Shown here piece after piece: positions 1 through 5,955 of a stretch of 20,988 bases of DNA. The notes below the pieces were generated by a model that saw only the letters and a program-made list of their open reading frames with translations, had not been told where the DNA came from and made no database searches. The translations under genes were made by a program, and so were the position numbers. Every line of letters starts with the position of its first letter. Position 1 is the first letter of the stretch. Source of the DNA: Pseudomonadota bacterium (GTDB taxonomy: Bacteria; Pseudomonadota; Gammaproteobacteria; Burkholderiales; Thiobacillaceae); NCBI GenBank assembly GCA_021780975.1, contig JAJXXS010000070.1, forward strand, positions 1 to 20,988, written 5' to 3'.

Positions 1-1
1 T

Positions 2-343
2 CTCGAAACCGTCGACGATCTGGCGGGCATTTTCGAGGAGGGACGCGTCCTGACCGTGGCGCGCGAACTGACCAAGCGCTTCGAGGCCATAGACACCCTG
101 CCCCTGCAGGACGCGCGGCACTGGTTGCGGGAGGATGCCAACCGCCAGAGAGGGGAATTCGTGCTGGTTCTTTCGGCCCCCGCAAAGGTGCTTGTCGACG
201 ATGTCGGGGAACTGCGGAAGACGCTGGCGGTACTGCTCGAGTATCTCCCGGTAAGCCAGGCCGCGCAGGCGGCCGCGCGCCTGACCGGGGAGAAAAAGAA
301 CACTGCCTACCAGCTGGCGCTGGAGATGAGGACTGCAGTATGA
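2..343 (+). CDS. rsmI: RsmI, 16S rRNA (cytidine-1402-2'-O)-methyltransferase, C-terminal part
   Basis: The gene is cut by the left edge of the window; 113 codons of the 3' end are visible, read from base 2. RsmI is a SAM-dependent tetrapyrrole-methylase-fold enzyme that 2'-O-methylates C1402 in the ribosomal P site. The visible part carries the family's VARELTKRFE segment, then NRQRGEFVLVL, and ends with a helical tail containing RLTGEKKNTAYQLALE, which resembles the C-terminal domain of RsmI. Its stop overlaps the pyrC start (ATGA, 340-343), so the two are probably co-transcribed and translationally coupled. RsmH, which modifies the same nucleotide, is encoded about 2.7 kb downstream. The SAM-binding N-terminal domain is outside the window, so integrity of the whole gene cannot be judged. 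Confidence 0.93.
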   Translation, partial: LETVDDLAGIFEEGRVLTVARELTKRFEAIDTLPLQDARHWLREDANRQRGEFVLVLSAPAKVLVDDVGELRKTLAVLLEYLPVSQAAQAAARLTGEKKNTAYQLALEMRTAV

Positions 344-1374
344 GCGACACCCTGACCATGGTTCGTCCGGACGATTGGCATCTGCACCTGCGCGACGGCG
401 CTGCCATGGCCGCGGTGCTGCCGCATACGGCGCGGCGTTTCGCGCGCGCCATCGTCATGCCCAACCTGAAGCCGCCGGTGCGCACCGTGGAAGAGGCGCG
501 TGCCTATCGCGCGCGCATTTGCGCGGCCCTGCCCCCGGGGGCGGAGTTCGAGCCCCTGATGACGCTTTACCTTACCGACAACACGGATCCCCGGGAAATC
601 GAGCGCGCGAAGCATTCGGGTTTTGTGCATGCGGTCAAGTATTACCCGGCGGGGGCGACGACCAACTCCGATTCCGGCGTCACCGATCTCCGTCACTGCC
701 GTGCCGTGTTTGCGGAAATGGAGCGGCAGGGGTTACCCCTGCTGGTGCATGGCGAAGTCACCGACCCGGCGGTGGACGTGTTCGACCGCGAGGCGGTCTT
801 CATCGACCGCCATCTGATCCCGTTGCTGCGCGACTTTCCTGCCCTGCGACTGGTGTTCGAACACCTCACCACGCGGCAGGGTGTCGAATTCGTGGAGGGC
901 GCCGGCGCCAACGTCGCGGCGACATTGACCGCTCACCATCTCCTCTACAACCGCAATGCCATGTTCAGCGGCGGCATGCGCCCGCATTACTATTGCCTGC
1001 CCGTGCTCAAACGGGAAGAACATCGCCAGGCCCTGGTGCGCGCCGCGGTCTCGGGCAGCGCGAAATTCTTTCTCGGCACCGACTCTGCGCCGCATGCCCG
1101 CCATGCCAAGGAGTCGGCCTGCGGTTGCGCCGGCATTTACACGGCGCACGCCGCCCTCGAACTCTATGCGGAGGCTTTCGAACGCGCGGGCGCCTTGGAT
1201 CGGCTGGAGGCCTTTGCCAGTTTCCATGGCGCCGACTTCTATGCCCTGCCGCGCAACCAAGCCCGCGTCACGCTGGCGCGGCGAAGCTGGCTGGTGCCGG
1301 AATCCTTCTCTTTCGGGGGCGACACTCTTGTGCCGCTGCGCGCAGGTGAGGAGGTGGGGTGGACCCTGGTGTGA
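340..1374 (+). CDS. pyrC: PyrC, dihydroorotase (type II)
   Basis: This is the dihydroorotase of de novo pyrimidine synthesis, which interconverts N-carbamoyl-aspartate and dihydroorotate in the cytoplasm. The 344-aa product has the length of E. coli PyrC (348) and aligns with it throughout. The two-zinc amidohydrolase site is complete: H14 and H16 in DDWHLHLRDG, the lysine to be carboxylated K100 in AVKYYPAGATTN, H137 in LLVHGEV, H175 in FEHLTT and D248 in LGTDSAPHARH. The ATG overlaps the rsmI stop by 4 bp, with GAGGA at 328-332 as a good ribosome binding site 7 nt upstream. Its 3' end overlaps the next gene by 16 bp. No pyrB or other pyrimidine gene is nearby, so the placement between rsmI and rnpB looks like an insertion into an otherwise conserved neighbourhood. 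The identification is very secure. Confidence 0.97.
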   Translation: MSDTLTMVRPDDWHLHLRDGAAMAAVLPHTARRFARAIVMPNLKPPVRTVEEARAYRARICAALPPGAEFEPLMTLYLTDNTDPREIERAKHSGFVHAVKYYPAGATTNSDSGVTDLRHCRAVFAEMERQGLPLLVHGEVTDPAVDVFDREAVFIDRHLIPLLRDFPALRLVFEHLTTRQGVEFVEGAGANVAATLTAHHLLYNRNAMFSGGMRPHYYCLPVLKREEHRQALVRAAVSGSAKFFLGTDSAPHARHAKESACGCAGIYTAHAALELYAEAFERAGALDRLEAFASFHGADFYALPRNQARVTLARRSWLVPESFSFGGDTLVPLRAGEEVGWTLV

Positions 1375-1997
1375 AGGCGACGCGGCTGCCGCTCGTCCTC
1401 CTGGCGGTCGTGCTGGCGATTTTGTTATGGTCTGCGGTGCAGCCCAAGGACCGTTTCACCTGGTGGCTGGAAGTGTCGCCCGTGCTCGTGGTTCTGCCCT
1501 TGCTGATCGTGACCGGCCGGCGTTTTCCGTTGACGCCCTTGCTCTATGTCGCCATCGCCGTACATATGGCCATCCTCATGGTGGGAGGCCACTACACCTA
1601 TGCGGAGATGCCGCTCTTCAACTGGCTGCGCGATGAATTGCATCTCGCGCGCAATCATTATGACCGCGTGGGTCATCTGGCGCAGGGTTTTGTCCCTGCC
1701 CTCGCGGCGCGCGAAATCCTGCTGCGCAGGACTCCCTTGCGGCCAGGAGGTTGGCTTTTTATCCTGGTGGTGTGCGTTTGTCTCGCGGTCAGCGCGGCCT
1801 ATGAACTCATCGAGTGGGGGGTGGCCGAGGCCAGCGGCGACGAGGCGGTGGCTTTCCTGGCCACCCAGGGCGATCCTTGGGATACGCAGAAGGATATGGC
1901 GCTGGCCTTGCTGGGCAGCGTCCTCGCGCAGTTGGCCTTCGCCAGGCTGCATGATCGGCAGTTGGCGCAATTGGAGTTGTTGGTCCCGATGAAATGA
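1359..1997 (+). CDS. YjdF-like DUF2238 inner membrane protein
   Basis: The product has 212 residues and is predicted to be a polytopic membrane protein of the DUF2238/YjdF family, whose function is unknown. Hydrophobic segments lie at about residues 9-27, 38-52, 58-76, 131-150 and 179-195. Between them are polar conserved-looking motifs: GGHYTYAEMP (76-85), NHYDRVGHLAQGF (99-111), AAYELIEW (146-153) and GDPWDTQKDM (171-180). The His/Asp/Glu-rich motifs suggest a metal or substrate site near the membrane, but that is inference. The start chosen is GTG at 1359, just after AGGAGG (1349-1354) inside the end of pyrC; a second GTG at 1371 would shorten it by four residues. The overlap with pyrC implies coupled expression but does not establish a shared pathway. 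Family assignment is by recalled motifs. Confidence 0.88.
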   Translation: MDPGVKATRLPLVLLAVVLAILLWSAVQPKDRFTWWLEVSPVLVVLPLLIVTGRRFPLTPLLYVAIAVHMAILMVGGHYTYAEMPLFNWLRDELHLARNHYDRVGHLAQGFVPALAAREILLRRTPLRPGGWLFILVVCVCLAVSAAYELIEWGVAEASGDEAVAFLATQGDPWDTQKDMALALLGSVLAQLAFARLHDRQLAQLELLVPMK

Positions 1998-2013
1998 GCC
2001 GTCCCGGGTGCGG

Positions 2014-2019
2014 CATAAT
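2014..2019 (+). promoter_or_regulatory. Putative -10 element of rnpB
   Basis: CATAAT at 2014-2019 matches the sigma70 -10 consensus at five of six positions. It ends 6 nt before 2026, where the first base of the RNase P RNA P1 stem is expected. No convincing -35 hexamer is seen about 17 bp upstream, where the sequence is the end of the preceding gene. The position relative to the RNA 5' end is the main support. Confidence 0.45.
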
Positions 2020-2025
2020 GGCTGC

Positions 2026-2331
2026 GGGAGAGTTCGCCAGACAGCCGCTGCTTCCGCGAGGAAGGAGAGGAAAGTCCGGGCTCCACAGAGCAGGATGCCG
2101 GCTAACGGCCGGACGCCGCGAGGCGAGGAATAGGGCCACAGAGACGAGTAAGCCCGGGCAACCGGGTGGACGTGAAACGCGGCAACCTCCATCCGGAGCA
2201 ACACCAAATAGGCAGGCTGTGACGTTGCTCGCTGAGCCTGCGGGTAGGTGGCTTGAGCCCGGCAGCAATGCCGGGCCTAGAGGAATGGCTGTCCACGACA
2301 GAACCCGGCTTATCGGCGGGCTTTCCCACTC
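2026..2331 (+). ncRNA. rnpB: RNase P RNA, class A (M1 RNA), compact form
   Basis: This is the catalytic RNA of ribonuclease P, which removes 5' leaders from pre-tRNAs. The universally conserved P4-forming blocks are present: GAGGAAAGUCCGGGCUCC at 2067-2084 and ACAGAACCCGGCUUAU at 2298-2313. The ends pair as P1: 2026-2038 with 2315-2327, including G-U pairs. Other recognisable elements are P3 as a short CUUCC-GCGA-GGAAG hairpin (2051-2064), a CCCGG-GCAA-CCGGG hairpin (2153-2166), the GUGAAA block near 2172, CCGGAGCAA followed by CAAAUAGG (P15 region), and a P18-like GCCCGGC/GCCGGGC hairpin. Ends are set from P1 and could shift a few nt. At about 306 nt it is shorter than the 377 nt of E. coli, mainly in P3 and the P12-P14 region. 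Position between rsmI and mraZ is also known in Pseudomonas. Confidence 0.97.
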
Positions 2332-2349
2332 CATATAAATCAATTTGTT

Positions 2350-2386
2350 ATATCAATTCTCTAATTTTATTTAAAAGAATTGATAT
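2350..2386 (+). repeat. 11-bp perfect inverted repeat in AT-rich spacer
   Basis: ATATCAATTCT at 2350-2360 is the exact reverse complement of AGAATTGATAT at 2376-2386, with a 15-nt A/T-rich loop. It lies about 20 bp past the end of rnpB in a stretch (about 2332-2410) that is strikingly AT-rich against the GC-rich surroundings. A run of five T follows at 2399-2403, 12 nt beyond the second arm. It could be an RNA hairpin involved in rnpB 3'-end formation or a binding site for a dimeric protein. The stem is weak and not directly followed by a U tract, so it is not a canonical terminator. Confidence 0.75.
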
Positions 2387-2430
2387 GCAAGCGCTTATTT
2401 TTAAACCCCCCTGCCAACTGTGCTTGCTGT

Positions 2431-2441
2431 TGACTAAGTCA
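2431..2441 (+). promoter_or_regulatory. Short perfect palindrome upstream of the mraZ promoter
   Basis: TGACTAAGTCA is a perfect 5+1+5 palindrome, followed directly by TTGACCTGACGG, so three TGAC-type half-sites lie within about 22 bp. The palindrome ends 33 bp upstream of the -35 hexamer of the mraZ promoter. This is a plausible operator for an activator or repressor, but an 11-bp palindrome can occur by chance and no regulator is identified. Confidence 0.3.
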
Positions 2442-2474
2442 TTGACCTGACGGAAAAAATTGTCCGATTTGCGC

Positions 2475-2503
2475 TTGACCCGAAATTTTTGTTTCTCTAT
2501 AGT
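2475..2503 (+). promoter_or_regulatory. Main promoter of the dcw cluster (PmraZ)
   Basis: TTGACC (2475-2480) and TATAGT (2498-2503) are each one mismatch from the sigma70 consensus and are separated by the optimal 17 bp. An A-tract at about 2454-2459 lies upstream, where an UP element would be. Transcription would start near 2510, giving a leader of about 56 nt before mraZ. No comparable promoter was seen inside the tightly overlapping genes that follow, so this probably drives most of the cluster. The GTGG repeats overlap its -10 and start region. Confidence 0.85.
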
Positions 2504-2537
2504 GGCGATTAGTGGTGATTTGTGGGTTTTCGTGGGA
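2502..2537 (+). promoter_or_regulatory. MraZ operator: four GTGG boxes at 10-bp spacing
   Basis: Four direct repeats with core GTGG begin at 2502, 2512, 2522 and 2532, exactly one helical turn apart. Read as TGGNN they are TGGCG, TGGTG, TGGGT and TGGGA. E. coli MraZ is known to bind TGGGN direct repeats separated by 5 nt downstream of its promoter, so period, core and position all match. The first box shares bases with the -10 hexamer, and the array covers the expected start site, so binding should block RNA polymerase. Assignment to MraZ is by analogy. Confidence 0.82.
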
Positions 2538-2565
2538 GAATCCTGCGCCACAGGGGGAGGGACGG

Positions 2566-3012
2566 ATGTTTCGCGGAGCCAGCACGGTCAGCATGGATGC
2601 CAAGGGGCGCCTGGCGGTCCCGGCCCGCTATCGGGATCTTCTCCTTGCGCAAGGGGCCGGCAAGGTGGTGGTCACCGCCGACCCTTCGGGCTGTCTGCTG
2701 CTCTACCCTTTCCCTGACTGGGCGCCCATCGAGCAGAAGCTCAATTCCTTGTCCAGCTTCAATCCGCAGACGCGCCGCATCCAGCGGCTCCTGGTGGGCT
2801 ACGCCCATGACCTGGACCTGGATGCGAGTGGCCGCCTGCTGCTGCCTCCCATGCTCCGGGAATACGCCGCGCTCGATAAGAACGTCGTCGTCGTCGGGCA
2901 GGGGAACAAGATGGAACTCTGGAACGAAACAGGCTGGCACGCCCAGGTGGAAGAGGCGCGTGCGGTCGATGGGGCGGCGGTGCCGGTGGAACTGGATGGC
3001 TTCAGCCTGTGA
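2566..3012 (+). CDS. mraZ: MraZ, transcriptional repressor of the dcw cluster
   Basis: The product has 148 residues (E. coli MraZ has 152) and two SpoVT/AbrB-like swapped-hairpin domains. Each carries the family's DxxxR signature: D11-AKG-R15 in the N-terminal half and D86-ASG-R90 in the C-terminal half. MraZ is a ring-forming DNA-binding protein that represses its own operon through TGGGN repeats, which are present just upstream. The start chosen is ATG 2566, with GGGGGAGG (2553-2560) 5 nt upstream and the classic MFRG N-terminus; an in-frame start at 2512 would lie inside the operator and is rejected. Its stop overlaps the rsmH start by 4 bp (GTGA). Confidence 0.96.
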   Translation: MFRGASTVSMDAKGRLAVPARYRDLLLAQGAGKVVVTADPSGCLLLYPFPDWAPIEQKLNSLSSFNPQTRRIQRLLVGYAHDLDLDASGRLLLPPMLREYAALDKNVVVVGQGNKMELWNETGWHAQVEEARAVDGAAVPVELDGFSL

Positions 3013-3935
3013 CCGGTGCAACCCATGTGCCGGTGCTGGCGGCACCAGCCCTGGCGGCCCTGGCGGTGCGCGCGGAGGGGGTCTACGTGGACGCCACCTT
3101 CGGACGGGGCGGACACAGCCGGCTGATCCTGCAGGCCCTCGGGGCCGGCGGGACGCTGGTCGCCCTGGATCGCGACCCGGCGGCCATCCTGGCGGGCAGG
3201 GAAATCGACGATCCGCGTTTTGCCCTGGTGCACGCATCCTTTTCCCGTCTGGGGGAGGTTCTGCGTGGACAGGGCGTGGGGCAAGTCGACGGCATCCTGC
3301 TGGACCTGGGCGTGTCGTCTCCGCAACTGGACGAGGCGGCGCGCGGCTTCAGCCTGCGTCTCGATGGTCCCCTGGACATGCGCATGAATCCCGGCGAGGG
3401 CATGAGTGCGCGCGAGTGGCTCGCCCGCGCCGAGGAGCGGGAAATCGCGGAGGTGATTCGTGACTACGGGGAAGAGCGGTTTGCTAAGCAGATTGCGCGC
3501 GCGCTTGTGGCGGCGCGAGCAACAGCGCCTATCGACACGACAGCGCGGTTTGCGCAGATCATTGCGGGGGCCGTGCGTACCCGCGAGCCGGGCCAGCACC
3601 CGGCGACGCGCAGCTTTCAGGCTGTTCGGATTTACCTCAATCGCGAGCTTGAGGAATTGATGAGCGTGTTGCCGCAGGCGGTTGACTGGCTCGCTCCGCG
3701 CGGGCGGCTGGCGGTGATCAGTTTCCATTCCCTGGAAGACCGCATCGTCAAGCGCTTCCTGCGCGCCGAGGCGGCGGGGGAGATGCTGCCTCACAAGCTG
3801 CCCCTGCGCGAGGCCGAGCGGGCGCCGGGCAGGCTGCAGCTGATCGGACGCGCGCAGCGCGCGTCGGCCGAGGAAGTCGCCGCCAACCCACGTGCCCGCA
3901 GCGCCGTGCTGCGGGTGGCGGAGAGGCGTGCGTGA
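3009..3935 (+). CDS. rsmH: RsmH (MraW), 16S rRNA (cytosine-1402-N4)-methyltransferase
   Basis: This SAM-dependent enzyme N4-methylates C1402 of 16S rRNA, the same base that RsmI methylates on the ribose. The 308-aa length fits the family (E. coli 313). Signatures are DATFGRGGHS (28-37) for SAM binding, ALDRDP (52-57), DGILLDLGVSSPQLD (94-108), GPLDMRM (120-126), HPATRSFQAVRIYLN and SFHSLEDRIVKRF, ending in a typical NPRARSAVLRVAER tail. It starts with GTG at 3009, overlapping the mraZ stop. The Shine-Dalgarno is weak, so translation probably relies on coupling to mraZ. The 3' end overlaps ftsL by 4 bp. Confidence 0.97.
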   Translation: MTGATHVPVLAAPALAALAVRAEGVYVDATFGRGGHSRLILQALGAGGTLVALDRDPAAILAGREIDDPRFALVHASFSRLGEVLRGQGVGQVDGILLDLGVSSPQLDEAARGFSLRLDGPLDMRMNPGEGMSAREWLARAEEREIAEVIRDYGEERFAKQIARALVAARATAPIDTTARFAQIIAGAVRTREPGQHPATRSFQAVRIYLNRELEELMSVLPQAVDWLAPRGRLAVISFHSLEDRIVKRFLRAEAAGEMLPHKLPLREAERAPGRLQLIGRAQRASAEEVAANPRARSAVLRVAERRA

Positions 3936-4207
3936 TCAAGCTTGATCTGATCCTGGCGCTGCTGCTGCTGGTGAGCGCGATCGCCCTGGTGCGGGCGCGC
4001 GACGAATCCCGCCTGCTGTTCGTCGAGCAGGATCAGTTGGCGCGCCAGGCGCGCGAACTCAACCTGCAGTGGAGCCAGCTAAAGCTGCAGCAAAGCACTC
4101 TTGCCGCCCAGGCGCGCGTGGAGCACATCGCGCGTACGCAACTCGGGCTGGTGAATCTGGCAGACAGCCAGGTGCTGCTCATGTCCTCCGGCGCCCCGCA
4201 GCCATGA
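3932..4207 (+). CDS. ftsL: FtsL, divisome membrane protein
   Basis: The product is 91 residues, with a very short cytoplasmic N-terminus, one membrane helix at about residues 5-21 and a periplasmic coiled coil at about 27-62 rich in Leu, Gln and Arg. It ends with the FtsL-type motif RVEHIARTQLGL (62-73). FtsL joins FtsB and FtsQ in the complex that licenses FtsW-FtsI septal synthesis. No ftsB is in this window; in proteobacteria it usually lies elsewhere. Sequence conservation of FtsL is low, so size, topology and position between rsmH and ftsI carry much of the weight. GTG 3932 overlaps the rsmH stop and has GGAG (3920-3923) 8 nt upstream. Confidence 0.92.
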   Translation: MIKLDLILALLLLVSAIALVRARDESRLLFVEQDQLARQARELNLQWSQLKLQQSTLAAQARVEHIARTQLGLVNLADSQVLLMSSGAPQP

Positions 4208-5955
4208 ACCACGCCACCCGCAATCGCGCGTCGAAGCGGATACTGCAAATGCATCTGGCGCCCTGGCGCACGTGGCTGGTGGCGGGCGTGCTCGCGCTGT
4301 GGGGCGTTCTTCTGGTAGGGCGTGCCCTGTACCTGCAGGGCCTGCAGCACAGTTTCCTGCAGGACAAGGGTGACGAGATCGCTGCCCGCCGCCTCACCAT
4401 TCCGGCCTACCGCGGCATGATTTTGGACCGCGATGGCCGCCCCCTGGCCATCAGCCGGCCGGTGGAAACCTTGTGGGGCTGGCCAGACAAGATAGACAAG
4501 TACAGCTCGCAGCAACTGCTTCATTTGGCGGCCATCCTTGGCCTGCCCGAGCAGGAACTGCGCCGGCGGGTGCAAACGCCCGGACGCGGGATCCTGTCGC
4601 TCGACCGGGATCTGGACCCCAAACAGGCGGCCCGCATCACCGAGCTCGGCCTGCCCGGCCTGCAACTGCAGCGTGAATTCCGCCGTTATTATCCGGACGG
4701 TTCGGTGGCGGCCCATGTGGTGGGTTTCACCAATGTCGACGATGTCGGCCAGGATGGCATCGAGCTGGCCTACAACGACTGGCTGGAAGGCCGGCCGGGG
4801 GCGCGCCACGTCATCCGTGACCGGCGCGGGCGCATCGTCGCCGAATTGTCTCCCGAGCGGGACGCGCGCCAGGGCGGCAACCTCACTCTGTCCATCGACC
4901 TCAAGCTCCAGTACATCGCCCACAAGGCACTCAAGGAGGCGTTTGACGCCAGCCGCGCCGAGGATGCCGGCATCGTCGTGCTGGACGCCAGGACCGGCGA
5001 AATCCTGGCGATGTCGAGCATGCCGGACTACGACCCCAACCATCGCGCCAATCTCAATCCGCGCATGGTGCGCAACCGCGTGCTTACGGACAACTACGAG
5101 CCGGGCTCGGTGATGAAGCCCTTCACCGTGGCGGACGTGATGCAGCGCGGTCTGGTGACGCCCGATACGGTCATAGACACGGCTCCTGGTTATTCGGTCG
5201 GGGGCAAGGTTGTACGCGACGACGAGGATTTCCCCGCGCAGACCGTCACGCAAATCCTCCAGCGCTCGAGCAACATCGGTGCCGTGCACCTTGCCATGAT
5301 GCTCACGCCGCAGCAATTCATCGGCAATTTCAACAAGGTGGGCTTCGGCGACTATCCGGATACCGGTTTCCCCGGCGAAAGCAACGGCTACGTGCATCCC
5401 TGGCGCACGCTGCGGCCGGTGGACCAGGCGACCGAGGCGTATGGCTACGGCGTCTCGGTGACGCTCATGCAACTGGCCCGTGCCTACATGGTCTTCGCCG
5501 ACGATGGCGTCATCATGCCACTCACCTTTCTCAAGCGTGACCCGGCCGAACCGGTGCAGGGCGTGCGCGTTTACCCCGCGGGAATCGCCCAGAAGGTGCG
5601 GGACATGCTCATGACCGTCACCCAGGCCGGCGGCACGGCCGTGAAGGCCGACATTCCCGGCTATACCGTGGCAGGCAAGACCGGGACCGCGCACAAATGG
5701 ATTAACGGACATTATTCGCAGACCCAGTACTACGCCACCTTCGTCGGTATGGCGCCGGCCACGCGGCCACGCTTCATCGTCGCCGTCATGTTCAACGATC
5801 CGAAGGGTCCCAACTACTACGGTGGGCTGGTGGCGGCGCCGGTGTTCGCCCAGGTCATGGGTGCGGCGCTCAGGGAATTCAACGTGCCGCCGGACGAGCC
5901 CATGCCGCCGCCCGCCGTGCTGACGCAGAAATCCATGCCCGGGGAGCCTGCCTGA
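4204..5955 (+). CDS. ftsI: FtsI (PBP3), septal peptidoglycan transpeptidase
   Basis: This class B penicillin-binding protein crosslinks septal peptidoglycan together with FtsW. From ATG 4204 it has 583 residues (E. coli 588): a cytoplasmic tail, a membrane anchor at about 22-43, the non-catalytic pedestal domain beginning at RGMILDRDGRPLA (70-82), and the transpeptidase domain. The active-site motifs are all present: S302-VMK-305 (SxxK nucleophile), S355-S-N357 (SxN) and K492-TGT. The start overlaps the ftsL stop (ATGA). No Shine-Dalgarno is seen, so expression probably depends on ribosomes finishing ftsL. A longer in-frame reading from 4069 runs through ftsL and is rejected. The protein ends at 5955, overlapping murE by one base (TGATG). 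Confidence 0.97.
   Translation: MNHATRNRASKRILQMHLAPWRTWLVAGVLALWGVLLVGRALYLQGLQHSFLQDKGDEIAARRLTIPAYRGMILDRDGRPLAISRPVETLWGWPDKIDKYSSQQLLHLAAILGLPEQELRRRVQTPGRGILSLDRDLDPKQAARITELGLPGLQLQREFRRYYPDGSVAAHVVGFTNVDDVGQDGIELAYNDWLEGRPGARHVIRDRRGRIVAELSPERDARQGGNLTLSIDLKLQYIAHKALKEAFDASRAEDAGIVVLDARTGEILAMSSMPDYDPNHRANLNPRMVRNRVLTDNYEPGSVMKPFTVADVMQRGLVTPDTVIDTAPGYSVGGKVVRDDEDFPAQTVTQILQRSSNIGAVHLAMMLTPQQFIGNFNKVGFGDYPDTGFPGESNGYVHPWRTLRPVDQATEAYGYGVSVTLMQLARAYMVFADDGVIMPLTFLKRDPAEPVQGVRVYPAGIAQKVRDMLMTVTQAGGTAVKADIPGYTVAGKTGTAHKWINGHYSQTQYYATFVGMAPATRPRFIVAVMFNDPKGPNYYGGLVAAPVFAQVMGAALREFNVPPDEPMPPPAVLTQKSMPGEPA

Noticed and set aside
1994..2338. 114-codon plus-strand frame across the rnpB region
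   Set aside because: The sequence is RNase P RNA with its conserved P1 and P4 pairings; the frame is incidental.
2350..2403. Inverted repeat plus T-run as a canonical rnpB terminator
   Set aside because: The stem is mostly A-T and the T-run is 12 nt beyond the second arm, so it does not meet the usual intrinsic-terminator pattern; kept only as an inverted repeat.
2512..2565. Upstream in-frame extension of mraZ
   Set aside because: It would place coding sequence in the operator at the transcription start; ATG 2566 has the proper ribosome binding site and the conserved MFRG N-terminus.
4033..5712. 559-codon minus-strand frame opposite ftsL and ftsI
   Set aside because: Antisense to ftsI throughout, rich in His/Arg/Gly with no recognisable domain; a composition artefact.
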